Shown: positions 16,177 to 25,191, numbered from the stretch's first letter. The stretch: 64,000 nt of DNA from Stutzerimonas stutzeri (GCA_002387205.1 DGLA01000024.1:108602-172601), one strand, 5' to 3'. The notes: a model not told the origin generated them from the sequence alone. A program made the numbers and translations.

Positions 16177-16668
16177 ATGCGATTGACTACAAAAGGCCGT
16201 TACGCTGTCACTGCGATGCTCGATCTGGCGCTACATGCGCAGCACGGGCCGGTGTCTCTTGCGGATATTTCCGAGCGGCAGGGCATCTCGCTTTCCTATC
16301 TCGAACAGCTTTTTGCCAAGCTGCGCCGTGGCAGCCTGGTGACCAGCGTGCGCGGGCCGGGCGGGGGCTACCAGCTCTCGCGCGAAATGGCCGGTATTCA
16401 GGTCGCGCAAGTGATCGATGCGGTCAACGAATCGGTTGATGCAACGCGTTGCCAGGGGCTTGGTGATTGTCATTCTGGCGATACCTGCCTAACGCATCAT
16501 TTGTGGTGCGACCTGAGCCAGCAGATCCACGAGTTCCTAAGCGGGATCAGCTTGGAGGACTTGGTGATGCGCCGCGAGGTTCAGGAGGTCGCATTGCGCC
16601 AGGATATGCGCCGCACCAATAGCCAGACTCCGCAACTGGATAAGATCGAAGCGTCCGCCGTCGAATGA
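16177..16668 (+). CDS. iscR: Fe-S cluster assembly transcriptional regulator IscR
   Basis: Rrf2-family winged-helix regulator that senses iron-sulfur status and represses the isc operon when it carries a [2Fe-2S] cluster. The 163-residue protein has the DNA-binding helix region near residues 28-60 (SLADISERQGISLSYLEQLF) and all cluster ligands: Cys92, Cys98, Cys104 and His107 within RCQGLGDCHSGDTCLTHHLW. Directly upstream lies an IscR-type operator. It is the first gene of iscR-S-U-A-hscB-hscA-fdx-iscX. Confidence 0.97.
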   Translation: MRLTTKGRYAVTAMLDLALHAQHGPVSLADISERQGISLSYLEQLFAKLRRGSLVTSVRGPGGGYQLSREMAGIQVAQVIDAVNESVDATRCQGLGDCHSGDTCLTHHLWCDLSQQIHEFLSGISLEDLVMRREVQEVALRQDMRRTNSQTPQLDKIEASAVE

Positions 16669-16698
16669 GCAGGGCGACAGCCTTATAGGAGATACCTG

Positions 16699-17913
16699 AT
16701 GAAATTGCCGATTTACCTGGATTACTCCGCTACTACCCCAGTCGATCCGCGTGTAGCCGAGAAAATGGTCGAGTGTCTGACCGCCGAAGGCAACTTTGGA
16801 AATCCGGCTTCCCGCTCCCATGCATTTGGCTGGAAAGCGGAAGAGGCGGTTGAGAATGCTCGCCGGCAGGTGGCCGAGCTGGTCAATGCCGATCCACGGG
16901 AAATTGTCTGGACCTCTGGTGCAACCGAGTCAGACAATCTGGCGATCAAAGGCGTAGCGCATTTCTATGCCTCCAAGGGCAAGCACATCATCACCAGCAA
17001 GATCGAGCACAAGGCCGTTCTGGATACGACTCGTCAGCTGGAACGTGAAGGCTTCGAAGTGACCTATATCGAGCCTGGTGAAGATGGCGTCATTACTCCT
17101 GCCATGGTCGAGGCTGCGCTGCGTGACGACACCATACTGGTGTCGATCATGCATGTGAACAACGAGATCGGAACGATTAATGACATAGCCGCCATCGGTG
17201 ACCTCACCCGCTCTCGCGGCGTGCTGTTTCACGTCGATGCTGCACAATCCACCGGCAAGGTGGACATCGATCTTGAAAACATGAAGGTCGATCTGATGTC
17301 TTTTTCCGCCCACAAGACCTACGGCCCGAAAGGTGTTGGCGCCCTGTATGTGCGTCGCAAGCCTCGTGTGCGCCTGGAAGCACAGATGCATGGTGGGGGC
17401 CATGAGCGCGGTATGCGTTCAGGCACGTTGGCGGCGCATCAGTCGGTTGGCATGGGTGAGGCCTTCCGCATTGCGAAGGAAGAAATGGCTGCTGAAAACG
17501 AGCGTATCACCAAGCTGCGTGACCGCTTTTTCAAACAGGTCGAACATCTTGAAGAGTTGTACGTCAACGGCAGTATGACTGCGCGTGTCCCGCACAATCT
17601 CAACCTCAGCTTCAACTATGTGGAGGGCGAGTCGCTGATCATGGCCTTGAAGGACCTGGCTGTGTCCTCGGGTTCGGCCTGCACGTCTGCATCGCTGGAG
17701 CCTTCCTACGTGTTGCGTGCCCTGGGTCGCAACGATGAGCTGGCCCACAGCTCCATTCGGTTTACCTTTGGTCGTTTCACGACCGAAGAAGAGGTCGATT
17801 ATGCCGCGCAGAAGGTCAGCGAGGCTGTCACCAAGTTGCGTGAGCTGTCGCCCTTGTGGGACATGTTCAAGGATGGCATCGATATTTCGAAGGTCGAGTG
17901 GGCTGCCCACTGA
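16699..17913 (+). CDS. iscS: cysteine desulfurase IscS
   Basis: PLP-dependent enzyme that takes sulfur from cysteine and passes it to IscU and other acceptors (thiouridine and thiamine pathways). The 404-residue protein begins MKLPIYLDYSATTPVDPRVAEKM. The PLP lysine sits in SFSAHKTYGPKG near residue 206 and the persulfide cysteine in SSGSACTSASLEPSYVL near 328. The length equals the E. coli enzyme. It follows iscR by 30 nt with GGAG-type spacing. Confidence 0.98.
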   Translation: MKLPIYLDYSATTPVDPRVAEKMVECLTAEGNFGNPASRSHAFGWKAEEAVENARRQVAELVNADPREIVWTSGATESDNLAIKGVAHFYASKGKHIITSKIEHKAVLDTTRQLEREGFEVTYIEPGEDGVITPAMVEAALRDDTILVSIMHVNNEIGTINDIAAIGDLTRSRGVLFHVDAAQSTGKVDIDLENMKVDLMSFSAHKTYGPKGVGALYVRRKPRVRLEAQMHGGGHERGMRSGTLAAHQSVGMGEAFRIAKEEMAAENERITKLRDRFFKQVEHLEELYVNGSMTARVPHNLNLSFNYVEGESLIMALKDLAVSSGSACTSASLEPSYVLRALGRNDELAHSSIRFTFGRFTTEEEVDYAAQKVSEAVTKLRELSPLWDMFKDGIDISKVEWAAH

Positions 17914-17955
17914 TCCATCGAATTCCGCATAGCTTGATTCAGAGAGGATTGCACC

Positions 17956-18348
17956 ATGGCATACAGCGATAAGGTCATCGACCACTACGAAAACCCCCGC
18001 AACGTCGGCAAGTTTGATGCAGAGGACGCTTCCATCGGTACTGGCATGGTGGGCGCCCCGGCTTGCGGTGATGTGATGCGCTTGCAAATCAAGGTCAACG
18101 AGCAAGGGATCATCGAAGATGCCAAGTTCAAGACCTATGGTTGCGGTTCGGCCATCGCCTCCAGCTCCCTGGCAACCGAGTGGATGAAGGGCAAGACGCT
18201 CGAGGAGGCTGAAACGATCAAGAACACCCAGCTTGCCGAAGAGTTGGCGCTGCCTCCGGTGAAGATTCATTGCTCTGTTCTGGCCGAGGACGCCATCAAG
18301 GCAGCCGTTCGCGACTACCGGGAAAAGAAAGGCCTGCCACAGGCCTAA
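17956..18348 (+). CDS. iscU: iron-sulfur cluster scaffold IscU
   Basis: Scaffold on which IscS sulfur and iron are assembled into [2Fe-2S] clusters. The 130-residue protein MAYSDKVIDHYENPRNVGKFD has the three ligand cysteines in GAPACGD (about Cys37), TYGCGSAIASSS (about Cys63) and IHCSVL (about Cys106), plus the LPPVKIHC motif, which resembles the LPPVK element recognised by HscA. It is 42 nt after iscS and 11 nt before iscA. Confidence 0.98.
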   Translation: MAYSDKVIDHYENPRNVGKFDAEDASIGTGMVGAPACGDVMRLQIKVNEQGIIEDAKFKTYGCGSAIASSSLATEWMKGKTLEEAETIKNTQLAEELALPPVKIHCSVLAEDAIKAAVRDYREKKGLPQA

Positions 18349-18359
18349 GGGAGGTATCG

Positions 18360-18683
18360 ATGGCGATCAGCATGACCACGGCGGCGGCCAATCATGTTCG
18401 CCGCTCGCTTGAAGGGCGCGGCAAGGGGCTCGGGGTTCGGCTGGGTGTACGCACCACCGGTTGCTCCGGCCTGGCGTACGTGCTCGAGTTTGTTGATGAG
18501 GCGGCGGCAGAAGATTCGATTTTCGATAGCCACGGCGTCAAGGTCATCATCGATCCGAAAAGCCTGGTCTATCTCGATGGTACGGAGCTCGACTTTGTAC
18601 GAGAGGGGTTGAACGAAGGTTTCAAGTTCAACAATCCAAACGTGCGTGGCGAATGCGGCTGCGGCGAAAGCTTCAATATCTGA
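18360..18683 (+). CDS. iscA: iron-sulfur cluster assembly protein IscA
   Basis: A-type carrier protein delivering clusters to [4Fe-4S] targets. The 107-residue protein MAISMTTAAANHVRRSLEGRG carries the three conserved cysteines in TTGCSGLAY (near Cys35) and in GECGCGESF at the C-terminus (near Cys99 and Cys101). The start at 18360 is supported by GGGAGG shortly upstream; the frame is open earlier but overlaps iscU. It is followed after 7 nt by hscB. Confidence 0.96.
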   Translation: MAISMTTAAANHVRRSLEGRGKGLGVRLGVRTTGCSGLAYVLEFVDEAAAEDSIFDSHGVKVIIDPKSLVYLDGTELDFVREGLNEGFKFNNPNVRGECGCGESFNI

Positions 18684-18690
18684 GGACGCT

Positions 18691-19212
18691 GTGGGCATTC
18701 CCTGTCATTACGCGCTTTTCGACCTGCAGCCGGCTTTCGACGTTGATCCTGAGCTGCTCTCGACTCGTTACCGCGAACTTGCGCGCAGGGTTCACCCTGA
18801 CCGGTTCGCTGACGCTGACGAGGCTGCGCAGCGCTCCGCGGTCGAACAGTCAGCCAATCTCAATGAGGCTTACCAGACGCTTAAAACGCCGTCGCGGCGA
18901 GCTCGTTATCTATTGACGCTCGAAGGGCGGGAAATGCCGCTTGAGGCGACTGTGCAGGATCCTGCGTTCCTCATGCAGCAGATGCAATGGCGCGAAGAGC
19001 TGGAAGAGCTGCAGGATGAGGCGGATCTTGCCGGCATTGCCGCATTCAAGTCTCGCCTGAAGCGTGCGCAGCAAGACCTCAACGAATCCTTCTCCCTTAT
19101 CTGGCGCGACCCCGCGCAGCGTGCCGAGGCTGAGCGATTGGTGCGTCGCATGCAGTTTCTCGACAAGCTGACCCAGGAAGTGCGCCAGTTGGAAGAGCGC
19201 CTCGACGACTAA
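18691..19212 (+). CDS. hscB: Fe-S co-chaperone HscB (J-domain)
   Basis: J-type co-chaperone that brings IscU to HscA and stimulates its ATPase. From GTG 18691 (MGIPCHYALFDLQPAFDVD) the protein has 173 residues, matching HscB length. The J-domain HPD motif is present (ARRVHPDRFAD, near residues 31-34), and the C-terminal three-helix IscU-binding domain follows (LEEATVQDPAFLMQQMQWREELEEL region). GAGGA at 18682-18686 is close to the GTG. The longer frame to 18646 would overlap iscA and is not conserved. Confidence 0.93.
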   Translation: MGIPCHYALFDLQPAFDVDPELLSTRYRELARRVHPDRFADADEAAQRSAVEQSANLNEAYQTLKTPSRRARYLLTLEGREMPLEATVQDPAFLMQQMQWREELEELQDEADLAGIAAFKSRLKRAQQDLNESFSLIWRDPAQRAEAERLVRRMQFLDKLTQEVRQLEERLDD

Positions 19213-19253
19213 CCCTGCGCAGCGCGATGCGTTGCGCCCGATATCAGACAGAC

Positions 19254-21116
19254 ATGGCCTTACTTCAGATAGCAGAGCCCGGACAAAGCCCGCAACCTCA
19301 TCAGCGCCGCCTGGCAGTGGGGATCGATCTGGGGACTACCAATTCGCTGGTCGCAGCACTGCGCAGCGGCATAACGGAGCCCCTCGCCGACGCCAACGGT
19401 GAGGTGATCCTGCCTTCTGCCGTGCGCTACCATGCCGATCGGGTGGAAGTGGGCGCCTCCGCCAAAGAGGCTGGTGCCAGCGACCCGCTGAACACCATCG
19501 TGTCAGTGAAGCGCCTCATGGGCAGGGGTGTTGGCGACGTCAAGCAGCTGGGTGGGCAGCTTCCTTACCGGTTCAGTGAAGGGCAGTCACAGATGCCCTT
19601 CATCGAGACCGTTCAGGGTCCGAAAAGCCCTGTCGAAATATCCGCAGAGATTCTGAAGGCGTTACGCCAGCGCGCCGAGGAGAATCTTGGGGGCGAGTTG
19701 GTAGGCGCCGTAATAACCGTTCCTGCCTATTTCGACGACGCTCAGCGCCAGGCAACCAAGGATGCTGCCCGCTTGGCAAATCTAAACGTGCTGCGCTTGC
19801 TCAACGAGCCTACCGCTGCAGCTGTAGCCTATGGCCTGGATCGCCAGGCCGAAGGCGTAGTGGCGATTTACGATCTGGGTGGCGGGACGTTTGACATTTC
19901 GATCCTGCGATTGACCCAGGGAGTCTTCGAGGTTCTGGCCACGGGTGGAGACACGGCGCTCGGTGGCGACGACTTCGACCATGCAGTAGCAAACTGGATA
20001 CTGACCCAGGCGGGAGCGTCGGTCGATTTGGGGCCGGGCGCTCAGCGCGAGGTGTTAGCGGTGGCGTGCGACGCCAAGGAGCAACTCAGCCAGGTCGAGT
20101 CGGTCGAGGTGCGATATGCAGGCTGGCAAGGAACCCTGACCCGTGCAGCCTTCAACGAGCTGATCGAGCCGTTGATCGCGCGGAGTCTCAAATCCTGCCG
20201 TCGTGCCCTGCGTGACTCGGCGGTAGAGCTGGAAGAGGTCAAGGCCGTAGTGATGGTGGGCGGCTCCACACGGGTTCCACGCGTTCGGGAACTGGTCAGA
20301 GAAATGTTTGGCCGGGAGCCGCTTACCGACATCGATCCTGATCAGGTAGTCGCGATCGGTGCTGCGATACAGGCAGAGACGCTGGCGGGGAACAACCGTG
20401 ACGGAGAAGAGCTGCTGTTGCTTGACGTGATTCCGTTGTCGCTCGGTTTGGAAACCATGGGTGGGCTGATGGAAAAAATCATCCCGCGCAATACGACGAT
20501 TCCGGTTGCCCGCGCCCAGGAATTCACCACTTACAAAGATGGCCAGTCAGCCATGATGATTCACGTGCTGCAGGGTGAGCGTGAATTGATCGCCGATTGC
20601 CGTTCATTGGCCCGCTTCGAGTTGCGGGGCATACCGCCGATGGTGGCAGGTGCAGCGAAGATCAGAGTGACGTTTCAGGTCGATGCCGACGGGCTGCTCA
20701 GCGTGTCCGCCCGCGAGCTGGCATCGGGTGTCGAGTCGAGCATCCAGGTCAAGCCGTCCTATGGCCTGACCGACGGGGAGATCACCCGCATGCTGGAGGA
20801 TTCGTTCCGCAAGGCAGGTGACGACAAGGTGGCTCGTGCATTGCGTGAACAGCTGGTGGATGCGCAGCGGCTTCTCGAGGCGGTGCAAACTGCGCTGGAT
20901 GCTGACGGCGAGCGCTTGCTCAGCGATGAGGAACGTATTGCGATAGAAGCGCAGATGCAGGGCCTCCGTGAGCTGCTTGACAGCCAGGACGGGGTAGCCA
21001 TTGAGCGTCAGGTCAAGCGCCTAAGCCAGATTACCAATGCCTTTGCAGCGCGCCGGCTGGATTCCACCGTCAAGGCCGCGTTGGCCGGGCGGCGGCTTAA
21101 CGATATTGAGGAATGA
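19254..21116 (+). CDS. hscA: Fe-S assembly chaperone HscA (Hsp70 type)
   Basis: Specialised Hsp70 that drives cluster release from IscU. The 620-residue protein starts MALLQIAEPGQSP and shows Hsp70 hallmarks: VGIDLGTTNSLVA near residue 25, ITVPAYFDDAQRQATKDAA and IYDLGGGTFDISIL in the nucleotide-binding domain, VMVGGSTRVPRVRELV, then a substrate domain beginning near 390 and a helical lid. It is 41 nt from hscB and ends directly at the fdx ribosome site. Length and position are standard for the isc operon. Confidence 0.97.
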   Translation: MALLQIAEPGQSPQPHQRRLAVGIDLGTTNSLVAALRSGITEPLADANGEVILPSAVRYHADRVEVGASAKEAGASDPLNTIVSVKRLMGRGVGDVKQLGGQLPYRFSEGQSQMPFIETVQGPKSPVEISAEILKALRQRAEENLGGELVGAVITVPAYFDDAQRQATKDAARLANLNVLRLLNEPTAAAVAYGLDRQAEGVVAIYDLGGGTFDISILRLTQGVFEVLATGGDTALGGDDFDHAVANWILTQAGASVDLGPGAQREVLAVACDAKEQLSQVESVEVRYAGWQGTLTRAAFNELIEPLIARSLKSCRRALRDSAVELEEVKAVVMVGGSTRVPRVRELVREMFGREPLTDIDPDQVVAIGAAIQAETLAGNNRDGEELLLLDVIPLSLGLETMGGLMEKIIPRNTTIPVARAQEFTTYKDGQSAMMIHVLQGERELIADCRSLARFELRGIPPMVAGAAKIRVTFQVDADGLLSVSARELASGVESSIQVKPSYGLTDGEITRMLEDSFRKAGDDKVARALREQLVDAQRLLEAVQTALDADGERLLSDEERIAIEAQMQGLRELLDSQDGVAIERQVKRLSQITNAFAARRLDSTVKAALAGRRLNDIEE

Positions 21117-21121
21117 AGCAG

Positions 21122-21460
21122 ATGCCGCAAATTGTTTTTCTGCCCCATGTCGAACATTGCCCTGACGGGGCGGTGGTCGAAGCGCAGGTCGGCGAAACCG
21201 TACTGGACGCTGCGTTGCGTAACGGGATCGATATCGAGCACGCCTGCGAGAAATCCTGCGCTTGTACGACCTGTCACGTGGTCGTCCGTGAAGGATTTGC
21301 CTCGCTCGAAGCGTCTGACGAGCTCGAAGATGACATGCTGGACAAGGCCTGGGGCCTGGAGCCGACCTCACGGTTGTCCTGTCAGGCGGTTGTTGCTGAA
21401 TCGGATCTGGTGGTTGAGATACCGAAGTACACGATTAACCAGGTCTCAGAGGGCCATTGA
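21122..21460 (+). CDS. fdx: ISC-type [2Fe-2S] ferredoxin
   Basis: Electron donor in cluster assembly. From ATG 21122 (MPQIVFLPHVEHCPDG) the protein has 112 residues with ligands Cys42, Cys48, Cys51 and Cys87 (CEKSCACTTC and LSCQAV), the adrenodoxin-like spacing C-x5-C-x2-C-x35-C. I chose 21122 because GAGGA at 21108-21112 is 9 nt away; the ATG at 21113, which overlaps the hscA stop, would have no spacing. Followed by iscX after 14 nt. Confidence 0.96.
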   Translation: MPQIVFLPHVEHCPDGAVVEAQVGETVLDAALRNGIDIEHACEKSCACTTCHVVVREGFASLEASDELEDDMLDKAWGLEPTSRLSCQAVVAESDLVVEIPKYTINQVSEGH

Positions 21461-21474
21461 TGTCGAGGTGTTGA

Positions 21475-21675
21475 ATGGCGCTTAAATGGGCTGATGTGCT
21501 TGATATCGCGATCGAACTGGCTGAAAGCAAGCCGGAGGTCGATCCTCGTTACATCAACTTCGTGCAGCTGCATCGTTGGGTTACCGAACTCCCTGGTTTC
21601 GCTGATGATCCGAAGCGTGGAGGCGAGAAAGTGCTGGAGGCCATCCAGGCGGCCTGGATAGAAGAGGCTGAATAG
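21475..21675 (+). CDS. iscX: Fe-S assembly protein IscX
   Basis: A 66-residue acidic protein that binds IscS and iron and modulates the assembly rate. The sequence MALKWADVLDIAIELAESKPEVDPRYINFVQLHRWV and the tail with DDPKRGGEKVLEAIQAAWIEE are diagnostic. It is the last gene of the isc operon; the next element is the hairpin that contains the ndk -10 box. Confidence 0.96.
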   Translation: MALKWADVLDIAIELAESKPEVDPRYINFVQLHRWVTELPGFADDPKRGGEKVLEAIQAAWIEEAE

Positions 21676-21730
21676 AGCGCGCCGGCCGCTTGTCCTTTCA
21701 GCCAAAGAGCAACGCTCGCTGTAGCGCCCT

Positions 21731-21768
21731 TATATTTTAAATTCGAACCCGCGTATAATTCGCGGGTT
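21731..21768 (+). promoter_or_regulatory. ndk promoter with -10 box inside a perfect hairpin
   Basis: AACCCGCG (21746-21753) and CGCGGGTT (21761-21768) form an 8-bp perfect inverted repeat whose 7-nt loop is TATAATT, an ideal -10 box (21754-21759). A weak -35 candidate, TATATT (21731-21736), is 17 nt upstream. As RNA from iscX the same hairpin, followed by TTTACTTGTTTG, could act as the isc terminator. Confidence 0.65.
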
Positions 21769-21808
21769 TACTTGTTTGCTTTAACCCAACCTATTTCTGG
21801 AGTTCTAC

Positions 21809-22240
21809 ATGGCCCTGCAACGCACTTTCTCCATCATCAAGCCTGACGCTGTCGCCAAGAATGTAATCGGCGAAATCACTTCCCGTTTCGAGAAGGCCGG
21901 TCTGCGCGTTGTCGCTTCGAAGATGGTCCAGTTGTCCGAGCGTGAAGCTGGAGGTTTCTATGCCGAGCACAGCGAGCGTGGTTTCTTCAAGGACCTGGTT
22001 GCTTTCATGGTCTCCGGTCCGGTCATCGTTCAGGTTCTCGAAGGTGAAGACGCCATCGCCAAGAACCGTGAGCTGATGGGGGCTACCAACCCGAAGGAAG
22101 CTGCGCCCGGCACCATTCGCGCCGACTTTGCTGTCTCCATCGATGAGAACGCAGTGCACGGTTCCGACTCCGAGGCCTCCGCAGCGCGTGAAATCGCTTA
22201 TTTCTTCTCCGCCACCGAAGTGTGTGCCCGCATTCGCTAA
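21809..22240 (+). CDS. ndk: nucleoside diphosphate kinase
   Basis: Balances nucleoside triphosphate pools by moving the gamma-phosphate through a phosphohistidine. The 143-residue protein MALQRTFSIIKPDAVAKNVIGEI has the catalytic His in ENAVHGSDSEASA near residue 117 and the ATNPKEAAPGTIRADFA segment of the nucleotide site. A good ribosome site (CTGGAG) precedes the ATG. It appears to be transcribed from the TATAAT promoter about 50 nt upstream. Confidence 0.98.
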   Translation: MALQRTFSIIKPDAVAKNVIGEITSRFEKAGLRVVASKMVQLSEREAGGFYAEHSERGFFKDLVAFMVSGPVIVQVLEGEDAIAKNRELMGATNPKEAAPGTIRADFAVSIDENAVHGSDSEASAAREIAYFFSATEVCARIR

Positions 22241-22260
22241 ACAAGCGAAGGTGAATCCTG

Positions 22261-23409
22261 ATGACTGTCAAGACCGGTAAGGTAAATCTGCTCGGGCTGA
22301 CTCAGCCGCAGCTTGAAAGCTTCTTCGATTCGATCGGGGAGAAGCGCTTTCGTGCCGGTCAGGTCATGAAATGGATCCACCACTTTGGCGTGGATGATTT
22401 CGATGCCATGAGCAACATTGGCAAGGCCCTGCGCGAGAAGCTGAAAGCGTCTGCAGAGATCCGGGGCCCAGAGATCGTCAGTGAAGACATCTCCACCGAT
22501 GGCACACGCAAGTGGGTGGTGCGTGTGGCCTCGGGGAGCTGTGTGGAGACCGTATACATCCCTCAGGGAGGGCGCGGCACCTTGTGCGTGTCGTCGCAGG
22601 CCGGCTGCGCGCTGGATTGCAGTTTCTGCTCGACCGGCAAGCAAGGATTCAACAGCAATCTGACCGCCGCCGAGGTCATCGGCCAGGTCTGGATTGCAAA
22701 CAAGTCGTTCGGCACCGTCCCGGCCAAGGTCGATCGTGCCATCACCAATGTCGTGATGATGGGCATGGGTGAGCCGCTTCTGAATTTCGACAATGTCGTC
22801 GCTGCCATGCAAATCATGATGGACGATCTTGGATACGGGATTTCCAAGCGTAAGGTCACGCTCTCGACTTCAGGCGTTGTGCCGATGATCGATGAGCTGT
22901 CCAAGGTAATAGATGTGTCCCTGGCGCTTTCGCTGCATGCGCCAAACGATGCACTGCGCGACCAGTTGGTGCCGATCAACAAAAAGTACCCCCTGGAAAT
23001 GTTGCTTGCGGCGTGCCAGCGCTACATTTCCAATCTCGGTGAGAAGCGTGTTCTCACTATCGAATACACTCTTTTGCAAGGCGTGAATGACCAGCCCGAG
23101 CATGCACAGCAGATGATCGAATTGCTGGCCAGGATTCCTTGCAAGATCAATCTGATCCCCTTCAATCCCTTCCCGCACTCTGGTTATGAGCGGCCGAGCA
23201 ACAATGCGATCCGCCGTTTTCAGGACATCCTGCATAAAGCTGGGCACAATGTAACCGTGCGTACCACCCGTGGTGAGGATATCGATGCAGCTTGCGGCCA
23301 GTTGGTTGGGCAAGTAATGGATCGCACTCGCCGCAGCGAGCGCTATATTGCCGTGCGTGAACTGCAATCCGAGCCAGGTTCTGCATCCATAGCTACAAAC
23401 CGTTCCTGA
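22261..23409 (+). CDS. rlmN: 23S rRNA (adenine2503-C2)-methyltransferase / tRNA A37 methyltransferase
   Basis: Radical-SAM enzyme methylating A2503 of 23S rRNA and A37 of some tRNAs. The 382-residue protein has the cluster motif CALDCSFCSTGKQGF (C-x3-C-x2-C near residues 118-125), the MGMGEPLLNFDNV motif and the second catalytic cysteine in RGEDIDAACGQL near 350. It needs a [4Fe-4S] cluster and lies close to the isc operon. It is 20 nt after ndk and 14 nt before pilF. Confidence 0.97.
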   Translation: MTVKTGKVNLLGLTQPQLESFFDSIGEKRFRAGQVMKWIHHFGVDDFDAMSNIGKALREKLKASAEIRGPEIVSEDISTDGTRKWVVRVASGSCVETVYIPQGGRGTLCVSSQAGCALDCSFCSTGKQGFNSNLTAAEVIGQVWIANKSFGTVPAKVDRAITNVVMMGMGEPLLNFDNVVAAMQIMMDDLGYGISKRKVTLSTSGVVPMIDELSKVIDVSLALSLHAPNDALRDQLVPINKKYPLEMLLAACQRYISNLGEKRVLTIEYTLLQGVNDQPEHAQQMIELLARIPCKINLIPFNPFPHSGYERPSNNAIRRFQDILHKAGHNVTVRTTRGEDIDAACGQLVGQVMDRTRRSERYIAVRELQSEPGSASIATNRS

Positions 23410-23423
23410 GGGGGATTCTGTTG

Positions 23424-24182
23424 ATGATCTTGCGCGTTGCGCTGCTGTTTCTGTTGGCTGGCCTCATGGCTGGTTGCATTTCTTCCGGGTCCGGGAACCC
23501 CATGCGTACCTCGGAAGGGCGGAACGAGGCGAGGGATGCCTATATTCAGCTGGGTATTGGCTACCTACAGCAAGGCGAGGCATCCAGGGCAAAAACACCT
23601 CTGCGTAAGGCTCTGGAACTGGACCCTGACAGCGCAGACGCGCATGCAGCGCTGGCTCTGGTGTTCCAGACGGAAATGGAAAACAAGCTCGCCGACGAGC
23701 ATTACCGCAAGGCGCTGTCCAGCCGGAACGATGCCCGTATCCTGAACAATTACGGTAGCTTCCTTTTCGAGCAGAAACGCTACGAGGAAGCCATGGAGCG
23801 CTTCGCCAAGGCTGCGGAGGACAATCTCTATCCAGAACGCTCGCGGGTATTCCAGAACATGGGCATGACCGCGTTGCAGCTTGGACAGCGTGACCAGGCC
23901 GAGACTTATTTCACTCGCGCGCTTCGTCTCGATAGTCGTCAACCACGTGCCCTGCTGGAACTCGCATTGCTGGCCTATGAGGCCAAGGATTACGTGCCGG
24001 CCAAACGCTACTACACGAGTTTCAGCAGTCTCTCCGAACAGAATGCTCGCAGCCTTCTTCTGGGTATTCGACTGGCCAATATCCATCAGGATCGAGACCA
24101 GGCCGCCAGCCTCGGCCTGCAGCTCAAGCGCCTGTATCCAGGCTCGCCTGAATATCAACAGTTTCTATCGGAGCAACGATGA
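23424..24182 (+). CDS. pilF: type IV pilus pilotin lipoprotein PilF (PilW)
   Basis: Outer-membrane lipoprotein needed to localise and assemble the PilQ secretin of type IV pili. From ATG 23424 (MILRVALLFLLAGLMAGC) there is a lipoprotein signal with lipid-anchor Cys18 and 252 residues in all. About six tetratricopeptide repeats cover residues 35-240, for example DAYIQLGIGYLQQGEASRA. GGGGGA at 23410-23415 favours ATG 23424 over the TTG just before it. It overlaps rodZ by 4 nt. Confidence 0.93.
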   Translation: MILRVALLFLLAGLMAGCISSGSGNPMRTSEGRNEARDAYIQLGIGYLQQGEASRAKTPLRKALELDPDSADAHAALALVFQTEMENKLADEHYRKALSSRNDARILNNYGSFLFEQKRYEEAMERFAKAAEDNLYPERSRVFQNMGMTALQLGQRDQAETYFTRALRLDSRQPRALLELALLAYEAKDYVPAKRYYTSFSSLSEQNARSLLLGIRLANIHQDRDQAASLGLQLKRLYPGSPEYQQFLSEQR

Positions 24183-25189
24183 TAGCGCCACATACTGAAG
24201 CCGCTGCCCCGACCCTTGCCAACCCGGGCGAAACCCTCCGTTCTGCGCGCGAAAGTAAAGGTTGGTCGCTCTCTTCCGTGGCCCAACAGCTCAATCTCTC
24301 GGAGCGCTCGTTGCAGCAGATCGAGGCGGGTGATTTCAGCCAGATGCCCGGGCACACCTTTGCCCGTGGCTATGTTCGCGCATACGCCAAGCTGCTCGGA
24401 CTTGACCAGACGCGTCTGGTCCAGCAATTCGATCATCACACCGGCACCGATGCCACCGGGAGCAACGTCAACAGCCTTGGGCATATCGACCAGCCGGTGC
24501 GACTGTCGCGCACCATGGTGCGTTTCTTCACGTTTTTGCTGACGCTGGTAATCGCAGCGGTGGCATTTTTCTGGTGGCAGGATCAATCGACGCGAAACCA
24601 GTCGGGCCCATCGGTAACAGCGTTGGAACGGATCGAGGTTGAGGCCGCTGATGGCACCACCGAGATCCATCTGCTCGATAGAGCAGAAGAGCCGGCAGCC
24701 GAGCTCCCTCCCGTCGCGTCTGACTTGTCGACCCTGGCGGAGCCGGCGCCGGGAGCGGATTCTGCACTTGCTGGACCGGAAGACACGACAGCTATAGAAG
24801 AGTCAGCGGGCACGGATTCGTCCGAAGTGCCGGCAGGCTCCATCGAAGCCCCTACAGACGCCACTGAACCTGCCGAGGTTGTCGAAACACCGGTCCCAAC
24901 GGCAGCTGCACAGTTAGAGACCGCCGGCGCACCGGCTGTCGCCGAAGATGAGGGTCGGCTGACGCTGCAATACACAGCCGACTGCTGGACCCGAGTGACG
25001 GACGCTACCGGCAAGGTGCTCTATAGCGGTCTGGCAAAGGCCGGCACCAGTCGCACCCTGGTCGGTAAGACACCATTGGACCTGCATCTGGGCTTCGCCT
25101 CCGGGGTGCAGGTCGACTTCAACGGCGAATCCGTCAGCCTATCTGGCAAAACGCGTGGCGAAACTGCACGCCTCAAGCTCGGACAGTAA
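24179..25189 (+). CDS. rodZ: cytoskeletal protein RodZ (HTH / DUF4115)
   Basis: Bitopic inner-membrane protein that links MreB filaments to the wall elongation machinery. The 336-residue protein has an N-terminal Xre-like helix-turn-helix (about residues 16-80, ETLRSARESKGWSLSSVAQQL), one membrane span at about 115-133 (RFFTFLLTLVIAAVAFFWW), an acidic, Pro/Ala/Thr/Glu-rich low-complexity linker (about 165-255), and a C-terminal periplasmic beta domain (LTLQYTADCWTRVTD onward). The ATG overlaps the pilF stop. In related genomes this gene is regularly found before ispG. Confidence 0.93.
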   Translation: MIAPHTEAAAPTLANPGETLRSARESKGWSLSSVAQQLNLSERSLQQIEAGDFSQMPGHTFARGYVRAYAKLLGLDQTRLVQQFDHHTGTDATGSNVNSLGHIDQPVRLSRTMVRFFTFLLTLVIAAVAFFWWQDQSTRNQSGPSVTALERIEVEAADGTTEIHLLDRAEEPAAELPPVASDLSTLAEPAPGADSALAGPEDTTAIEESAGTDSSEVPAGSIEAPTDATEPAEVVETPVPTAAAQLETAGAPAVAEDEGRLTLQYTADCWTRVTDATGKVLYSGLAKAGTSRTLVGKTPLDLHLGFASGVQVDFNGESVSLSGKTRGETARLKLGQ

Positions 25190-25191
25190 TC

